Assembly: GCA_002402905.1 (NCBI GenBank)
Contig: DHGT01000134.1
Location: forward strand, 10,038-21,937
Direction of reading: 5' to 3'
Source: Desulfatitalea sp. UBA4791
Lineage (GTDB): Bacteria; Desulfobacterota; Desulfobacteria; Desulfobacterales; Desulfosarcinaceae
Length of the DNA stretch: 11,900 bases
Made by a program: the position numbers and the translations under genes. The notes beneath the pieces were generated by a model. The model was not told the DNA's origin. It searched no databases and saw nothing but the letters and a program-made list of their open reading frames with translations. Below, in pieces: positions 1 through 6,344 of the stretch (position 1 is the first letter of the stretch; each line of letters opens with the position of its first letter).

Positions 1-1141
1 GCGGCCTGTTCCACTCCAAGTGGGCGATCCGGTAAAAAAGCGTCTCCAGGGGGCCTCTCTTGAAATAACGACACCATACCATCGCAAAGCCTATCCCAGC
101 CAGACAAAATCCACCGACCGACGCAAACATCTCGATTTGTCCGACGTGTCCGCCCAGCGACTCGATGCCGAAAATGAACCCGAATGCCCACAAAAGATGG
201 CCGACATACAGGGTCAGGGAGAGCTTACCGAAACAATAGAGCGAGGAAACAAAGGGGGACCGCCCCACCCATTCGGCTGCCAAACGGCAAAGCCCGATGA
301 CAGCCAGGCCGCCGGCACCCGATGAGATGACGAACAACGGCGTGACCGGAAAGGCTTCGCTGCGCAGGAAGGCGAGTCCCCAGTGGCCCTGGACTTCAAC
401 ATCCTGCTGGGCGAGCCAAGTCAACATACCCGCGGAAATCGTCTCGACGATCGCGCAGACGCTCAGGCCGATCAGGAGCAATCGCCAGTGGAAAGACCGG
501 TCGACCGGCTCCTGACGTCCGAGCAGCAGGCCGACGAGAAAATAGCCGAACCAGGGGAAAACCGGATAATAGTTGCTCACCAGATAGTCTGCCGCCAGAC
601 GCAGGCCCCAGGCCCGGCCATCGAGACATGCCAGATGATCCCCAAAATCATAGGTCACGGTCAATTGAGCACAGACCGGCAGGGAGATCAACCCGATGGC
701 AATGGTCAAGCGCCAAAGCCTGCGGCCGGACCAGGATGCCAGAAAGGCGCCGAGGGCGATATAAAGCGCATAAAAATGGAGGATATCGGCGGTCCACCAG
801 CGCCACAGGAGTGATCCCGCGGCCAGCAACAGAGCGCTGCGCAGCAGCAGGTATCGCCGGAAGCCGTTGACGCTGCCGGGGCTGCCGGTTCGCCTGGAAA
901 TGAGCGTCACCGATATCCCGGCCAGAATGACGAAAACCGTTGCCGCCCTGCCGAAGATGAAATCCACCAGGGAATTGAGCCACAGGGGAGATAGTGTACC
1001 GACCTGCATGTAGGCTTTGTAATTGACCAGCACCATGCCCATCAAGGCAACGGCCCGCGCCAGATCCAACCCATCGATACGCGAAGGTTGCGATGCCGTT
1101 CCGACACGCTGCTGGAAATGCGCCTCGACCACCTGTGCCAT
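1..1141 (-). CDS. DUF418-family multi-pass membrane protein (partial, C-terminus cut by window edge)
   Basis: A minus-strand reading frame is open from an ATG at 1141-1139 to the left edge, giving about 380 codons without a stop. An in-frame TAG at 1168-1166 leaves this ATG as the only good start, and a purine-rich AGGGGGG lies just upstream of it. After about 20 polar residues comes RIDGLDLARAVALMGMVLVN, the typical opening of DUF418 and related acyltransferase-like proteins. Further on are GRAATVFVILAGIS, a DILHFYALYIALGAF segment, NYYPVFPWFGYFLVGLLLG and FGKLSLTLYVGH. The last visible residues, FKRGPLETLFYRI, match the GPLE-type end of DUF418, so few residues should be missing. Hydrophobic segments run through the whole length, which implies an inner-membrane protein with about 8-10 helices. 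The family resembles heparan-glucosaminide acetyltransferase-like membrane enzymes, but its substrate is unknown. It is transcribed divergently from groES, with no evident functional link. Confidence 0.85.
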   Translation of the reverse strand, partial: MAQVVEAHFQQRVGTASQPSRIDGLDLARAVALMGMVLVNYKAYMQVGTLSPLWLNSLVDFIFGRAATVFVILAGISVTLISRRTGSPGSVNGFRRYLLLRSALLLAAGSLLWRWWTADILHFYALYIALGAFLASWSGRRLWRLTIAIGLISLPVCAQLTVTYDFGDHLACLDGRAWGLRLAADYLVSNYYPVFPWFGYFLVGLLLGRQEPVDRSFHWRLLLIGLSVCAIVETISAGMLTWLAQQDVEVQGHWGLAFLRSEAFPVTPLFVISSGAGGLAVIGLCRLAAEWVGRSPFVSSLYCFGKLSLTLYVGHLLWAFGFIFGIESLGGHVGQIEMFASVGGFCLAGIGFAMVWCRYFKRGPLETLFYRIAHLEWNRP

Positions 1142-1370
1142 GCCCCCCTGAAGGTGCCTCGATTCCTATCCCGCCCCACTGCACGGGGCATAAAAAGAAC
1201 ATTCAACAGGCAGCAAGGAGGGTGCCATTCTTGTAACTGTTTGATCCTAAAGCCTTTAGACTTTGGCGGGTCAAGCCCATGGATGGGGTGGAAGACCTCC
1301 GGGTTCTGATTCTCCGGTGAATCGCATCGAGTGCAACGTCACTGTCGTTCACTTAAGGCGTTCAGGTTTC

Positions 1371-1396
1371 CTTATGGGCGGGGGAAACCCCATAAG
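1371..1396. repeat. Perfect hairpin CTTATGGG / CCCATAAG
   Basis: CTTATGGG (1371-1378) pairs exactly with CCCATAAG (1389-1396) across a 10-nt loop. An alternative inner pairing, GGGG (1381-1384) with CCCC (1388-1391), is also possible. Neither strand has a T-run after the stem, so it does not look like an intrinsic terminator. Its role is unknown. Confidence 0.55.
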
Positions 1397-1464
1397 CGCT
1401 AAGATATTCCAGTACCATGATCGGCGATAACTAAATTTTGCACATACCGCTATGCTGTTTTTCG

Positions 1465-1580
1465 CGTACTCGTACACGTACTCGTTCTCGTACTCGATGG
1501 TTTTGCTTTCGAGGCCTGAAAATGCAAGCTTCGGCAGGTATTTTCCGATGACGAGTACCGCTGCGCTGAGTACGAGTACG
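1465..1580. repeat. CGTACT hexamer array with inverted partner
   Basis: Five tandem hexamers occupy 1465-1494: CGTACT, CGTACA, CGTACT, CGTTCT, CGTACT. About 75 bp later the complementary unit AGTACG appears as AGTACC (1554-1559) and as two adjacent copies at 1569-1580. CGTACTCGTAC (1465-1475) and GTACGAGTACG (1570-1580) form a perfect 11-bp inverted repeat around a spacer of about 94 bp. Both arms could fold into a long stem or mark the ends of a small non-coding element. Arrays of this kind are common between genes in sulfate-reducing deltaproteobacteria, from my recollection and not checked here. No transposase is present. Confidence 0.6.
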
Positions 1581-1618
1581 ATGTGGACTTATCGGGCATA
1601 GAATTATCTTTGCGCTTA

Positions 1619-1707
1619 CAGGGCGAAACCCCGCCCCTACGCCGTCGGTAATTGGCAACGGCTTGTATTTCTGCCCAAATCTCGTAAGGGCGGGATTTAC
1701 GCCCGCC
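1619..1707. repeat. REPIN-like pair of GC-rich palindromes in inverted orientation
   Basis: The complement of 1619-1640 begins GTAGGGGCGGGGTTTCGCCC. The segment 1684-1704 reads GTAAGGGCGGGATTTACGCCC, the same motif with two substitutions and one extra base. The two copies face each other across about 43 bp. Each copy folds on its own, with a GGGCG/CGCCC stem, and the spacer contains a smaller hairpin, GCCGT (1641-1645) with ACGGC (1658-1662). Two REP-like palindromes in inverted orientation with a short spacer are the layout of a REPIN or small MITE. No transposase gene lies nearby. Copy number elsewhere in the genome is unknown. Confidence 0.5.
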
Positions 1708-1795
1708 CGCAGCATTTACTTGAGTTAATGACATTCGTGAAAAGAAAAAAGTGCGCCCAATTGTTCAGAGCAGATTTTTTAGCCGCCAATCCCCA

Positions 1796-1823
1796 TTGAC
1801 AAGGATGAATCGGTGGTTAAAAT
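1796..1823 (+). promoter_or_regulatory. Candidate sigma70-type promoter upstream of groESL
   Basis: TTGACA (1796-1801) is a perfect -35 box. TAAAAT (1818-1823) follows after 16 nt and differs from TATAAT at one position. Transcription would start near 1830, giving a groES leader of about 280 nt. No CIRCE element (TTAGCACTC-N9-GAGTGCTAA) is visible near groES. Confidence 0.5.
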
Positions 1824-1990
1824 TTCGCCGTAACCATTGGGAAGAGCTGAAATAACATTACATACCGTATTTTTATGGTCAAAGGATATCGAGGCTTGCG
1901 ATGAAGAAGACCCTTGGATTTCATTGCAATCATGAAACCCGACACCACAACCATTTTCCCCCCCAGCACCCATTGATTTTTGGGATTCGT

Positions 1991-2069
1991 GGCTTATCCA
2001 AGCCGTTGCACGACGGCTAACCATTGCGCGATCCGGCCCAACGTGAATCATCGTGCCGATTCCGGCACG
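1991..2069 (+). promoter_or_regulatory. Hairpin cluster in the presumed groES 5' leader
   Basis: Three short stems follow one another. GGCTT (1991-1995) pairs with AAGCC (2000-2004) around ATCC. AGCCGT (2001-2006) pairs with ACGGCT (2013-2018) around a 6-nt loop. CGTGCCG (2052-2058) pairs with CGGCACG (2063-2069) around ATTC. The first two share bases 2001-2004 and cannot form at the same time. The third ends 30 nt before the groES ribosome binding site. None is followed by a T-run. A role in stability or control of the chaperonin mRNA is possible but not shown. Confidence 0.4.
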
Positions 2070-2112
2070 CTTATCAGTAACACTCATATCATTATCAGCG
2101 GAGGTATTTCAG

Positions 2113-2400
2113 ATGAAGATCAAACCCTTGAATGATCGCGTCCTGGTATTGCGAACGGAGCAGGAAAAGAAAACAACCGGCGGCATCATCATCCCGGACA
2201 CGGCCAAAGAAAAGCCCCAGGAGGGCAAGGTCATCAGCGCGGGCACGGGGAAAATCGACGAACACGGCAAACGGATCCCCCTGGAAGTAAAAGCCGGTGA
2301 TCGCGTCCTGTTTTCCAAATATTCCGGGACGGAAATCAAAATCGATGGCGTCGAGCACCTCTTTCTGCGCGAAGAGGATATCCTCGGGGTTCTGGAATAA
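2113..2400 (+). CDS. groES: Co-chaperonin GroES (Hsp10)
   Basis: This encodes the 95-residue heptameric lid that caps GroEL and closes the folding chamber in the cytoplasm. The start at 2113 is chosen because MKIKPLNDRVLV is the standard GroES N-terminus and GGAGG (2100-2104) lies 8 nt upstream; an in-frame earlier start at 2053 would add 20 unrelated residues over a hairpin. The mobile loop that docks on GroEL is visible at about residues 16-32, with the hydrophobic GGIIIP tripeptide region. The family pattern continues with GKVISAGTGK, VKAGDRVLFSKYSGTEIKIDG and a C-terminal EEDILGVLE. The length is normal and no odd substitutions stand out. It forms an operon with groEL, which starts 61 nt downstream. 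Confidence 0.98.
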   Translation: MKIKPLNDRVLVLRTEQEKKTTGGIIIPDTAKEKPQEGKVISAGTGKIDEHGKRIPLEVKAGDRVLFSKYSGTEIKIDGVEHLFLREEDILGVLE

Positions 2401-2404
2401 TGTT

Positions 2405-2422
2405 TTTTGCTATCCAGCAAAA
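2405..2422 (+). repeat. Hairpin in the groES-groEL spacer
   Basis: TTTTGCT (2405-2411) and AGCAAAA (2416-2422) form a perfect 7-bp stem with an ATCC loop, directly after the groES stop codon. There is no T-run on the plus-strand 3' side, so read-through into groEL is expected. It could be an mRNA processing or stability element. Confidence 0.5.
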
Positions 2423-2461
2423 GATCACAGGAACACACATAAAAATGGAGGAAAATAGATC

Positions 2462-4090
2462 ATGGCTGCGAAAATGATATGCTATGGTTCGGAGGCCAGA
2501 GCCAAGATGCTGAGCGGCGTCAACACTCTGGCCAATGCGGTCAAGGTGACCTTCGGCCCCAAAGGCAACAATGTCGTGCTTGAGAAATCCTTCGGTTCGC
2601 CGCTGGTGACCAAGGACGGCGTAACCGTTGCCAAAGAGATCGAAATCGAAGGCAAATTCGAGAACATGGGCGCCCAGATGGTCAAAGAGGTCGCCAGCAA
2701 GACCAGCGACACGGCCGGGGACGGCACCACCACCGCCACGATCCTGGCCCAGGCCATCTACAATGAAGGCCAGAAGCTGGTGGCGGCCGGGGGCAATCCC
2801 ATGGCGATCAAGCGGGGGCTCGACAAGGGTGTGACCGCAGTGGTCAATGCGTTGAAGAAGCTTTCCAAACCGACCAAGGACAAGAGCGAAATCACCCAGG
2901 TCGGCACCATTTCGGCCAACAATGACCAGGAGATCGGCCGCCTGATCAGCGACGCCATGGAGCGCGTAGGCAAAGAGGGCGTCATCACGGTCGAAGAGGC
3001 CAAAAGCATGGAAACCACCCTGGAGGTGGTCGAGGGCATGCAGTTCGACCGCGGGTACCTGTCGCCCTACTTCGTCACCCAGCCGGAAAAGATGGTTTGC
3101 GTACTCGACTCGCCCTACATCCTGATCAACGAAAAGAAGATCTCCTCGATGAAGGATCTGCTGCCCCTGCTCGAACAGGTGGCCAAGATGGGCAAGCCCC
3201 TTCTGATCATTGCCGAAGATGTGGACGGCGAAGCCCTGGCCACGCTGATCATCAACAAGCTGCGGGGTACGCTGAAAGTGGCGGCCGTGAAAGCTCCGGG
3301 GTTCGGTGACCGCCGAAAGGCCATGCTGGAAGACATCGCCATTCTGACCGGCGGCCAGGTGGTATCCGAAGAGCTGGGCGTGAAGCTGGAGAGCATCACG
3401 ATCAATGAACTGGGACGCTGCAAGAGCGTGCGCATCGACAAGGACGACACCACCCTGATCGACGGTGCCGGCAAACGCGACGCCATCGAAGGCCGTATCA
3501 AGACCCTCCGGGCCCAGATCGACGAAACCACCTCGGATTATGACCGTGAAAAGCTGCAGGAGCGTCTGGCCAAGCTGGTGGGCGGCGTGGCCGTCATCAA
3601 CATCGGCGCCGCCACCGAGACAGAGATGAAAGAGAAGAAAGCGCGCGTGGAAGACGCACTCAATGCCACCCGGGCCGCCGTCGAAGAAGGTATCGTTCCG
3701 GGCGGTGGCGTGGCCCTGTTGCGCTGCATCGGCGCCCTCGACAACGTCCAGGCCAAAGGCGAGGAGAAAAACGGTCTGAATATCCTGCGTCGGGCCCTCA
3801 AGGCACCCGTGTACCAACTGGCCACCAATGCCGGCCTGGAGGGATCGGTGGTGGTCAACAAGGTATTGGAAGGCAAGGATGATTTTGGTTACAACGCGGA
3901 TACCGACACCTACGAAAACCTCGTCGCCGCGGGTGTGATCGACCCCACCAAGGTGGTTCGCTTTGCCCTGCAAAACGCGGTATCGGTATCGGGTCTCATG
4001 CTGACCACCGAGGCCATGATCACCGAAAAGCCGGAGAAGAAGAAGGCCCCGGCCATGCCCGCGGGTGGCGGCATGGACGACATGTACTAA
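2462..4090 (+). CDS. groEL: Chaperonin GroEL (Hsp60)
   Basis: This is a 542-residue ATP-driven chaperonin subunit, forming two stacked seven-membered rings in the cytoplasm with GroES as lid. The ATG at 2462 has GGAGG (2447-2451) 10 nt upstream. Nucleotide-site residues fall at the E. coli positions: Asp52 in TKDGV, Asp87 in AGDGTTT and Asp398 in RVEDALNATRAAVEEG, followed by GIVPGGGVALL. The apical and intermediate domains are full length. Some positions differ from common GroELs: GPKGNNVV where GPKGRNVV is usual, an N-terminal MICYGSEAR with a cysteine, and APVYQLATNAGLEG near the C-terminus. The tail ends in AGGGMDDMY and lacks the repeated GGM motif seen in many GroELs. It is probably co-transcribed with groES and ends at the terminator at 4138-4167. 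It is judged functional because all catalytic residues are present. Confidence 0.98.
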   Translation: MAAKMICYGSEARAKMLSGVNTLANAVKVTFGPKGNNVVLEKSFGSPLVTKDGVTVAKEIEIEGKFENMGAQMVKEVASKTSDTAGDGTTTATILAQAIYNEGQKLVAAGGNPMAIKRGLDKGVTAVVNALKKLSKPTKDKSEITQVGTISANNDQEIGRLISDAMERVGKEGVITVEEAKSMETTLEVVEGMQFDRGYLSPYFVTQPEKMVCVLDSPYILINEKKISSMKDLLPLLEQVAKMGKPLLIIAEDVDGEALATLIINKLRGTLKVAAVKAPGFGDRRKAMLEDIAILTGGQVVSEELGVKLESITINELGRCKSVRIDKDDTTLIDGAGKRDAIEGRIKTLRAQIDETTSDYDREKLQERLAKLVGGVAVINIGAATETEMKEKKARVEDALNATRAAVEEGIVPGGGVALLRCIGALDNVQAKGEEKNGLNILRRALKAPVYQLATNAGLEGSVVVNKVLEGKDDFGYNADTDTYENLVAAGVIDPTKVVRFALQNAVSVSGLMLTTEAMITEKPEKKKAPAMPAGGGMDDMY

Positions 4091-4102
4091 ATCCACTATC
4101 AG

Positions 4103-4126
4103 ATTCCCCATGAGCCACGGGGGAAT
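4103..4126 (+). repeat. Hairpin between groEL stop and its terminator
   Basis: ATTCCCC (4103-4109) pairs with GGGGAAT (4120-4126) across a 10-nt loop. It lies in the 3' untranslated region of groEL, just before the intrinsic terminator, and may protect the mRNA end. It has no T-run of its own. Confidence 0.4.
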
Positions 4127-4137
4127 GCCATCTACGG

Positions 4138-4167
4138 CGCCCGTTCCAAAAGGAACGGGCGTTTTTT
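4138..4167 (+). terminator. Intrinsic terminator of the groESL operon
   Basis: CGCCCGTTCC (4138-4147) and GGAACGGGCG (4152-4161) form a perfect 10-bp GC-rich stem with an AAAA loop, followed at once by six T residues (4162-4167). This is a textbook rho-independent terminator 47 nt after the groEL stop codon. Confidence 0.95.
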
Positions 4168-4237
4168 ATGCCGTTCGCGGAAGGCCGCGCCGACCTGACG
4201 GTGCTCGGTCCCGTTTATCCGCGCTCCACCAGCGCCC

Positions 4238-4266
4238 TTGCACTTTAGCATCAAGCCGCGTAAACT
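4238..4266 (+). promoter_or_regulatory. Weak candidate promoter for the exporter remnant operon
   Basis: TTGCAC (4238-4243), then exactly 17 nt, then TAAACT (4261-4266). Spacing is ideal but the -35 box matches only three consensus positions and the -10 box four. It is listed because the strong groEL terminator upstream means that the exporter genes need some promoter between 4168 and 4529. If the front of the operon was deleted, the native promoter may be gone. Confidence 0.25.
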
Positions 4267-4323
4267 GCCTTGCATCCTCAAAACGCTCGCTCGGACCTCT
4301 GCAGAGCGCCCACGGAGAATCGG

Positions 4324-4521
4324 ATGTATGCTGAATTCACACCCAAAAGCGTCGAAACCGAAAAGTTGCGCCCCCACCTGGTCTATGAAACCCGTATCTT
4401 TGCGAAAGACCCGGACGATCAATTGCGCCTGGGCATGCCGGTCAGCGTATCCATCGAATCCACGATGTCGCCCGATGCGCCGCCCCCTGCAGCGACACCC
4501 GCCTCGGCAGCCAAAGGATAG
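4324..4521 (+). pseudogene. 5'-truncated HlyD/YbhG-type membrane-fusion protein (C-terminal stub)
   Basis: The frame from 4324 encodes 65 residues beginning MYAEFTPKSVETEKLRPHLV and continuing YETRIFAKDPDDQLRLGMPV. The AEFTPK-V-T, L-V-Y and D-LR-GMPV-V pattern is typical of the last part of HlyD-family periplasmic adaptors, which link an inner-membrane pump to the outer membrane. Family members are usually about 320-350 residues, so the signal anchor, coiled-coil hairpin and lipoyl domains are all missing. No HlyD-like sequence appears in any frame between the groEL terminator (4167) and 4324, which suggests a deletion with a junction near 4325-4332. GGAG (4314-4317), 6 nt before the ATG, could allow translation of the stub. 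The tail is Pro/Ala-rich. It sits 7 nt before the exporter ATPase gene, where the intact adaptor gene normally lies. Confidence 0.75.
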
Positions 4522-4528
4522 ACCGGCC

Positions 4529-6344
4529 ATGGCCGCGACTGAGAACCCGGCACCCGCTTCGGAAGCGACGGTCGTATTGGCGGTCCGTGAACTGCAAAAA
4601 ACCTTCGAGACGAAAAAGGGCCCACCCGTAGAGGCGTTGCGTTCCGTATCCTTCGAAGCCGATGCGGGCCGTGTCACTGGACTGATCGGCGCCGACGGCG
4701 CCGGCAAAACGACCCTGATCCGCATCGCCGCCGGATTGCTCTCGCCGACACACGGATCGATGACCGTCCTGGGGCTCGACAGCGTGACCGATGCCATCCA
4801 TATCCAGCAGCAGGTCGGCTACATGCCTCAGAAATTCGGACTTTACCAGGATTTGACGGTCCAGGAGAACATGGATCTGTATGCCGATCTGCAGGCGGTA
4901 CCGACCGGCGAGCGACCGTCGCGCTATGCGCAATTGCTGGAAATGACAGGATTTGCAGCCCTATACCCGGCGACTGGCCGGTGCGCTCTCGGGCGGCATG
5001 AAACAGAAACTCGGACTGGCCTGCTGCCTGATCAAATCTCCGCGGCTGCTTCTGTTGGATGAACCCACCGTCGGGGTCGATCCGGTTTCGCGCCGGGAAC
5101 TGTGGAAAATCGTCTACCGCCTGGTGAGCGAAGCGGGCATCGGGGTGGTGGTGTCCACCGCCTACCTGGACGAGGCCGAACGCTGCGATCGGGTGATCCT
5201 GCTGCATGCCGGGCGCAAGCTGGCCGAAGGACGACCCATTGATTTCAAGAGCCGGATGGACGGCGTCACCCTGATCAACCCGCCGATGGGTGTCAAACCG
5301 CGGGATATTCAGACCCATCTGGCCGGCTGTGACCACGTGATAGACGTGACCATACGCTCCGGACGCGTCCGCGTGGTTGCGGACACACCCGGCATTGACA
5401 CCGTGGTCGGTCTGCTGCCCGACGCCTGGCAGGCCGACGTCACGCCCGCAGAACCCAATTTCGAAGACGCCTTCATGCGGTTGATCCCCCACAAGGGCGA
5501 ACATCTGCAGGTCGCGGGCAAGGTGCCGGTCGCTTCGACACCCAAGGGCGCCTCCGAGGTGGTGGTCCGGGTCAACGCGCTGCAAAAAAACTTCGGCGAC
5601 TTCGAAGCGGTCAAGAATTTGAGTTTCGAGGTTCGCAGAGGCGAGATTTTCGGCCTGTTGGGTCCCAATGGCGCCGGTAAAAGCACCACCTTCAGAATGC
5701 TTTGCGGCTTGCTTGGTGCCAGCGGCGGCGAATTGAGCGTGGCGGGCAACGACCTGCGGCGCTCGCCTTCGCGCGCCCGCGCCCGGCTGGGATACATGGC
5801 GCAGCAGTTTTCACTCTACGGCCAGCTCAGCGTCCTCGAAAATCTGCGCTTCTTCGGGCGGGCCTATGGCCTGGGCGGTCGCCGGCTGACAGAACGCATC
5901 GAATGGGCCTTCGATCAATTTGAACTGGCGGCCTGGCGCAACCAATCCGCCGGGCAGCTTCCCGGTGGGTTCAAACAGCGCCTGGCCATGGCAACGGCCC
6001 TGCTGCACGCTCCGGACATTCTCTTCCTGGACGAACCGACCTCGGGGGTCGATCCGCTGGCCAGGCGTGAGTTCTGGCTGCGGATCAACGGTTTTGCCCA
6101 GCAAGGGGTCACGGTCGTGGTGACCACGCATTTCATGGAAGAGTCCGAATATTGCGATCGCATCCTGATCATCAGCCAGGGGGAACGCCTGGCCATGGGG
6201 ACGCCCGCGCAAATCCGCTCCCTGGCCCGCTCCCAGGAGCGCCCCGACCCGACCATTGAGGATGCCTTTATCGCCCTGGCCGAGGGAAGCCTGCAGGGTG
6301 CCGGCGCGCTGGCGCCGGACGCGGTCCGGGAGGCGGACGCATGA
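4529..6344 (+). pseudogene. ybhF: YbhF-like double-ABC exporter ATPase, broken by a one-base frameshift
   Basis: Two fused ABC ATPase domains would power an ABC-2 exporter at the inner membrane. The ATG at 4529 has AAGGA (4514-4518) upstream. The first frame runs to a TGA at 5060-5062; the second frame, open from 4953, carries the rest. Moving from the first to the second frame at about 4958 (GCAGCCC, one extra base) restores MTGFAPYTRRLAGALSGG, which fits the family. The joined product would be about 604 residues. Domain 1 has Walker A GADGAGKT (about 54-61), signature LSGGMKQ (153-159) and Walker B LLLLDE (173-178). Domain 2 has GPNGAGKST (378-386), a degenerate LPGG signature (477-480), usual for this family, and ILFLDE (497-502). 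Without the shift the first product is 177 residues and lacks the signature and Walker B. It overlaps the next gene by 4 nt. Alternatives are a sequencing error or, less likely, recoding. Confidence 0.88.

Larger units (their letters stand above)
1142..1795. other. Gene-poor intergenic region between the DUF418 gene and the groES leader
   Basis: I find no convincing gene here. The reading frames present have repeat-driven composition (for example runs of alternating Arg-Val or Ser-Tyr from the CGTACT repeats) and lack ribosome binding sites. Visible structures are a short perfect palindrome CTAAAG-C-CTTTAG at 1247-1259, a hairpin at 1371-1396, the hexamer repeat region at 1465-1580 and the paired GC-rich palindromes at 1619-1707. 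The promoter of the minus-strand DUF418 gene must lie here. A minus-strand TTGACC (complement of 1269-1274) could be a -35 box, but no well-spaced -10 box follows it. Confidence 0.6.

Noticed and set aside
477..480. Degenerate LPGG signature in the second ABC domain (residues 477-480 of the joined exporter ATPase, near 5960) as a sign of decay; the start and end given are residue numbers, not bases
   Set aside because: As far as I recall, second domains of YbhF-type ATPases commonly carry a changed LSGG motif such as LPLG, so this is normal for the family.
1255..1325. Possible tRNA-like segment around GGGTTCTGATTCTCC
   Set aside because: It resembles a T-loop only superficially; no acceptor stem, anticodon arm or D-arm can be assembled around it.
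1431..1734. Two minus-strand frames of 94 residues over the repeat region
   Set aside because: Their distinctive parts (RVRVRVR and STSYSYS) come directly from the CGTACT hexamers, and they overlap each other in different frames.
1932..1957. Possible heat-shock (sigma32-like) promoter ATGAAACC ... AACCATTT
   Set aside because: The boxes resemble CTTGAAA and CCCCATNT, but the spacing of about 11 nt is short and two -10 positions are wrong.
1901..2020. A 39-residue histidine-rich frame starting MKKTLGFHCNHETRHH, with GAGG 6 nt upstream
   Set aside because: Too short to judge, no recognisable motif, and it lies in the presumed groES leader. Histidine richness may simply reflect a CA-rich stretch. 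Not supported without conservation.
1779..2087. A 102-residue minus-strand frame upstream of groES
   Set aside because: No ribosome binding site before its ATG, composition is Ser/Gly-rich without family motifs, and it would run antisense through the groES leader and promoter.
2336..4111. A 591-residue minus-strand frame opposite groEL
   Set aside because: It is the long antisense shadow that GC-rich groEL genes often produce. Its composition (many His, Gly, Leu, Asp) is that of a reverse complement, and groEL itself is unmistakable.
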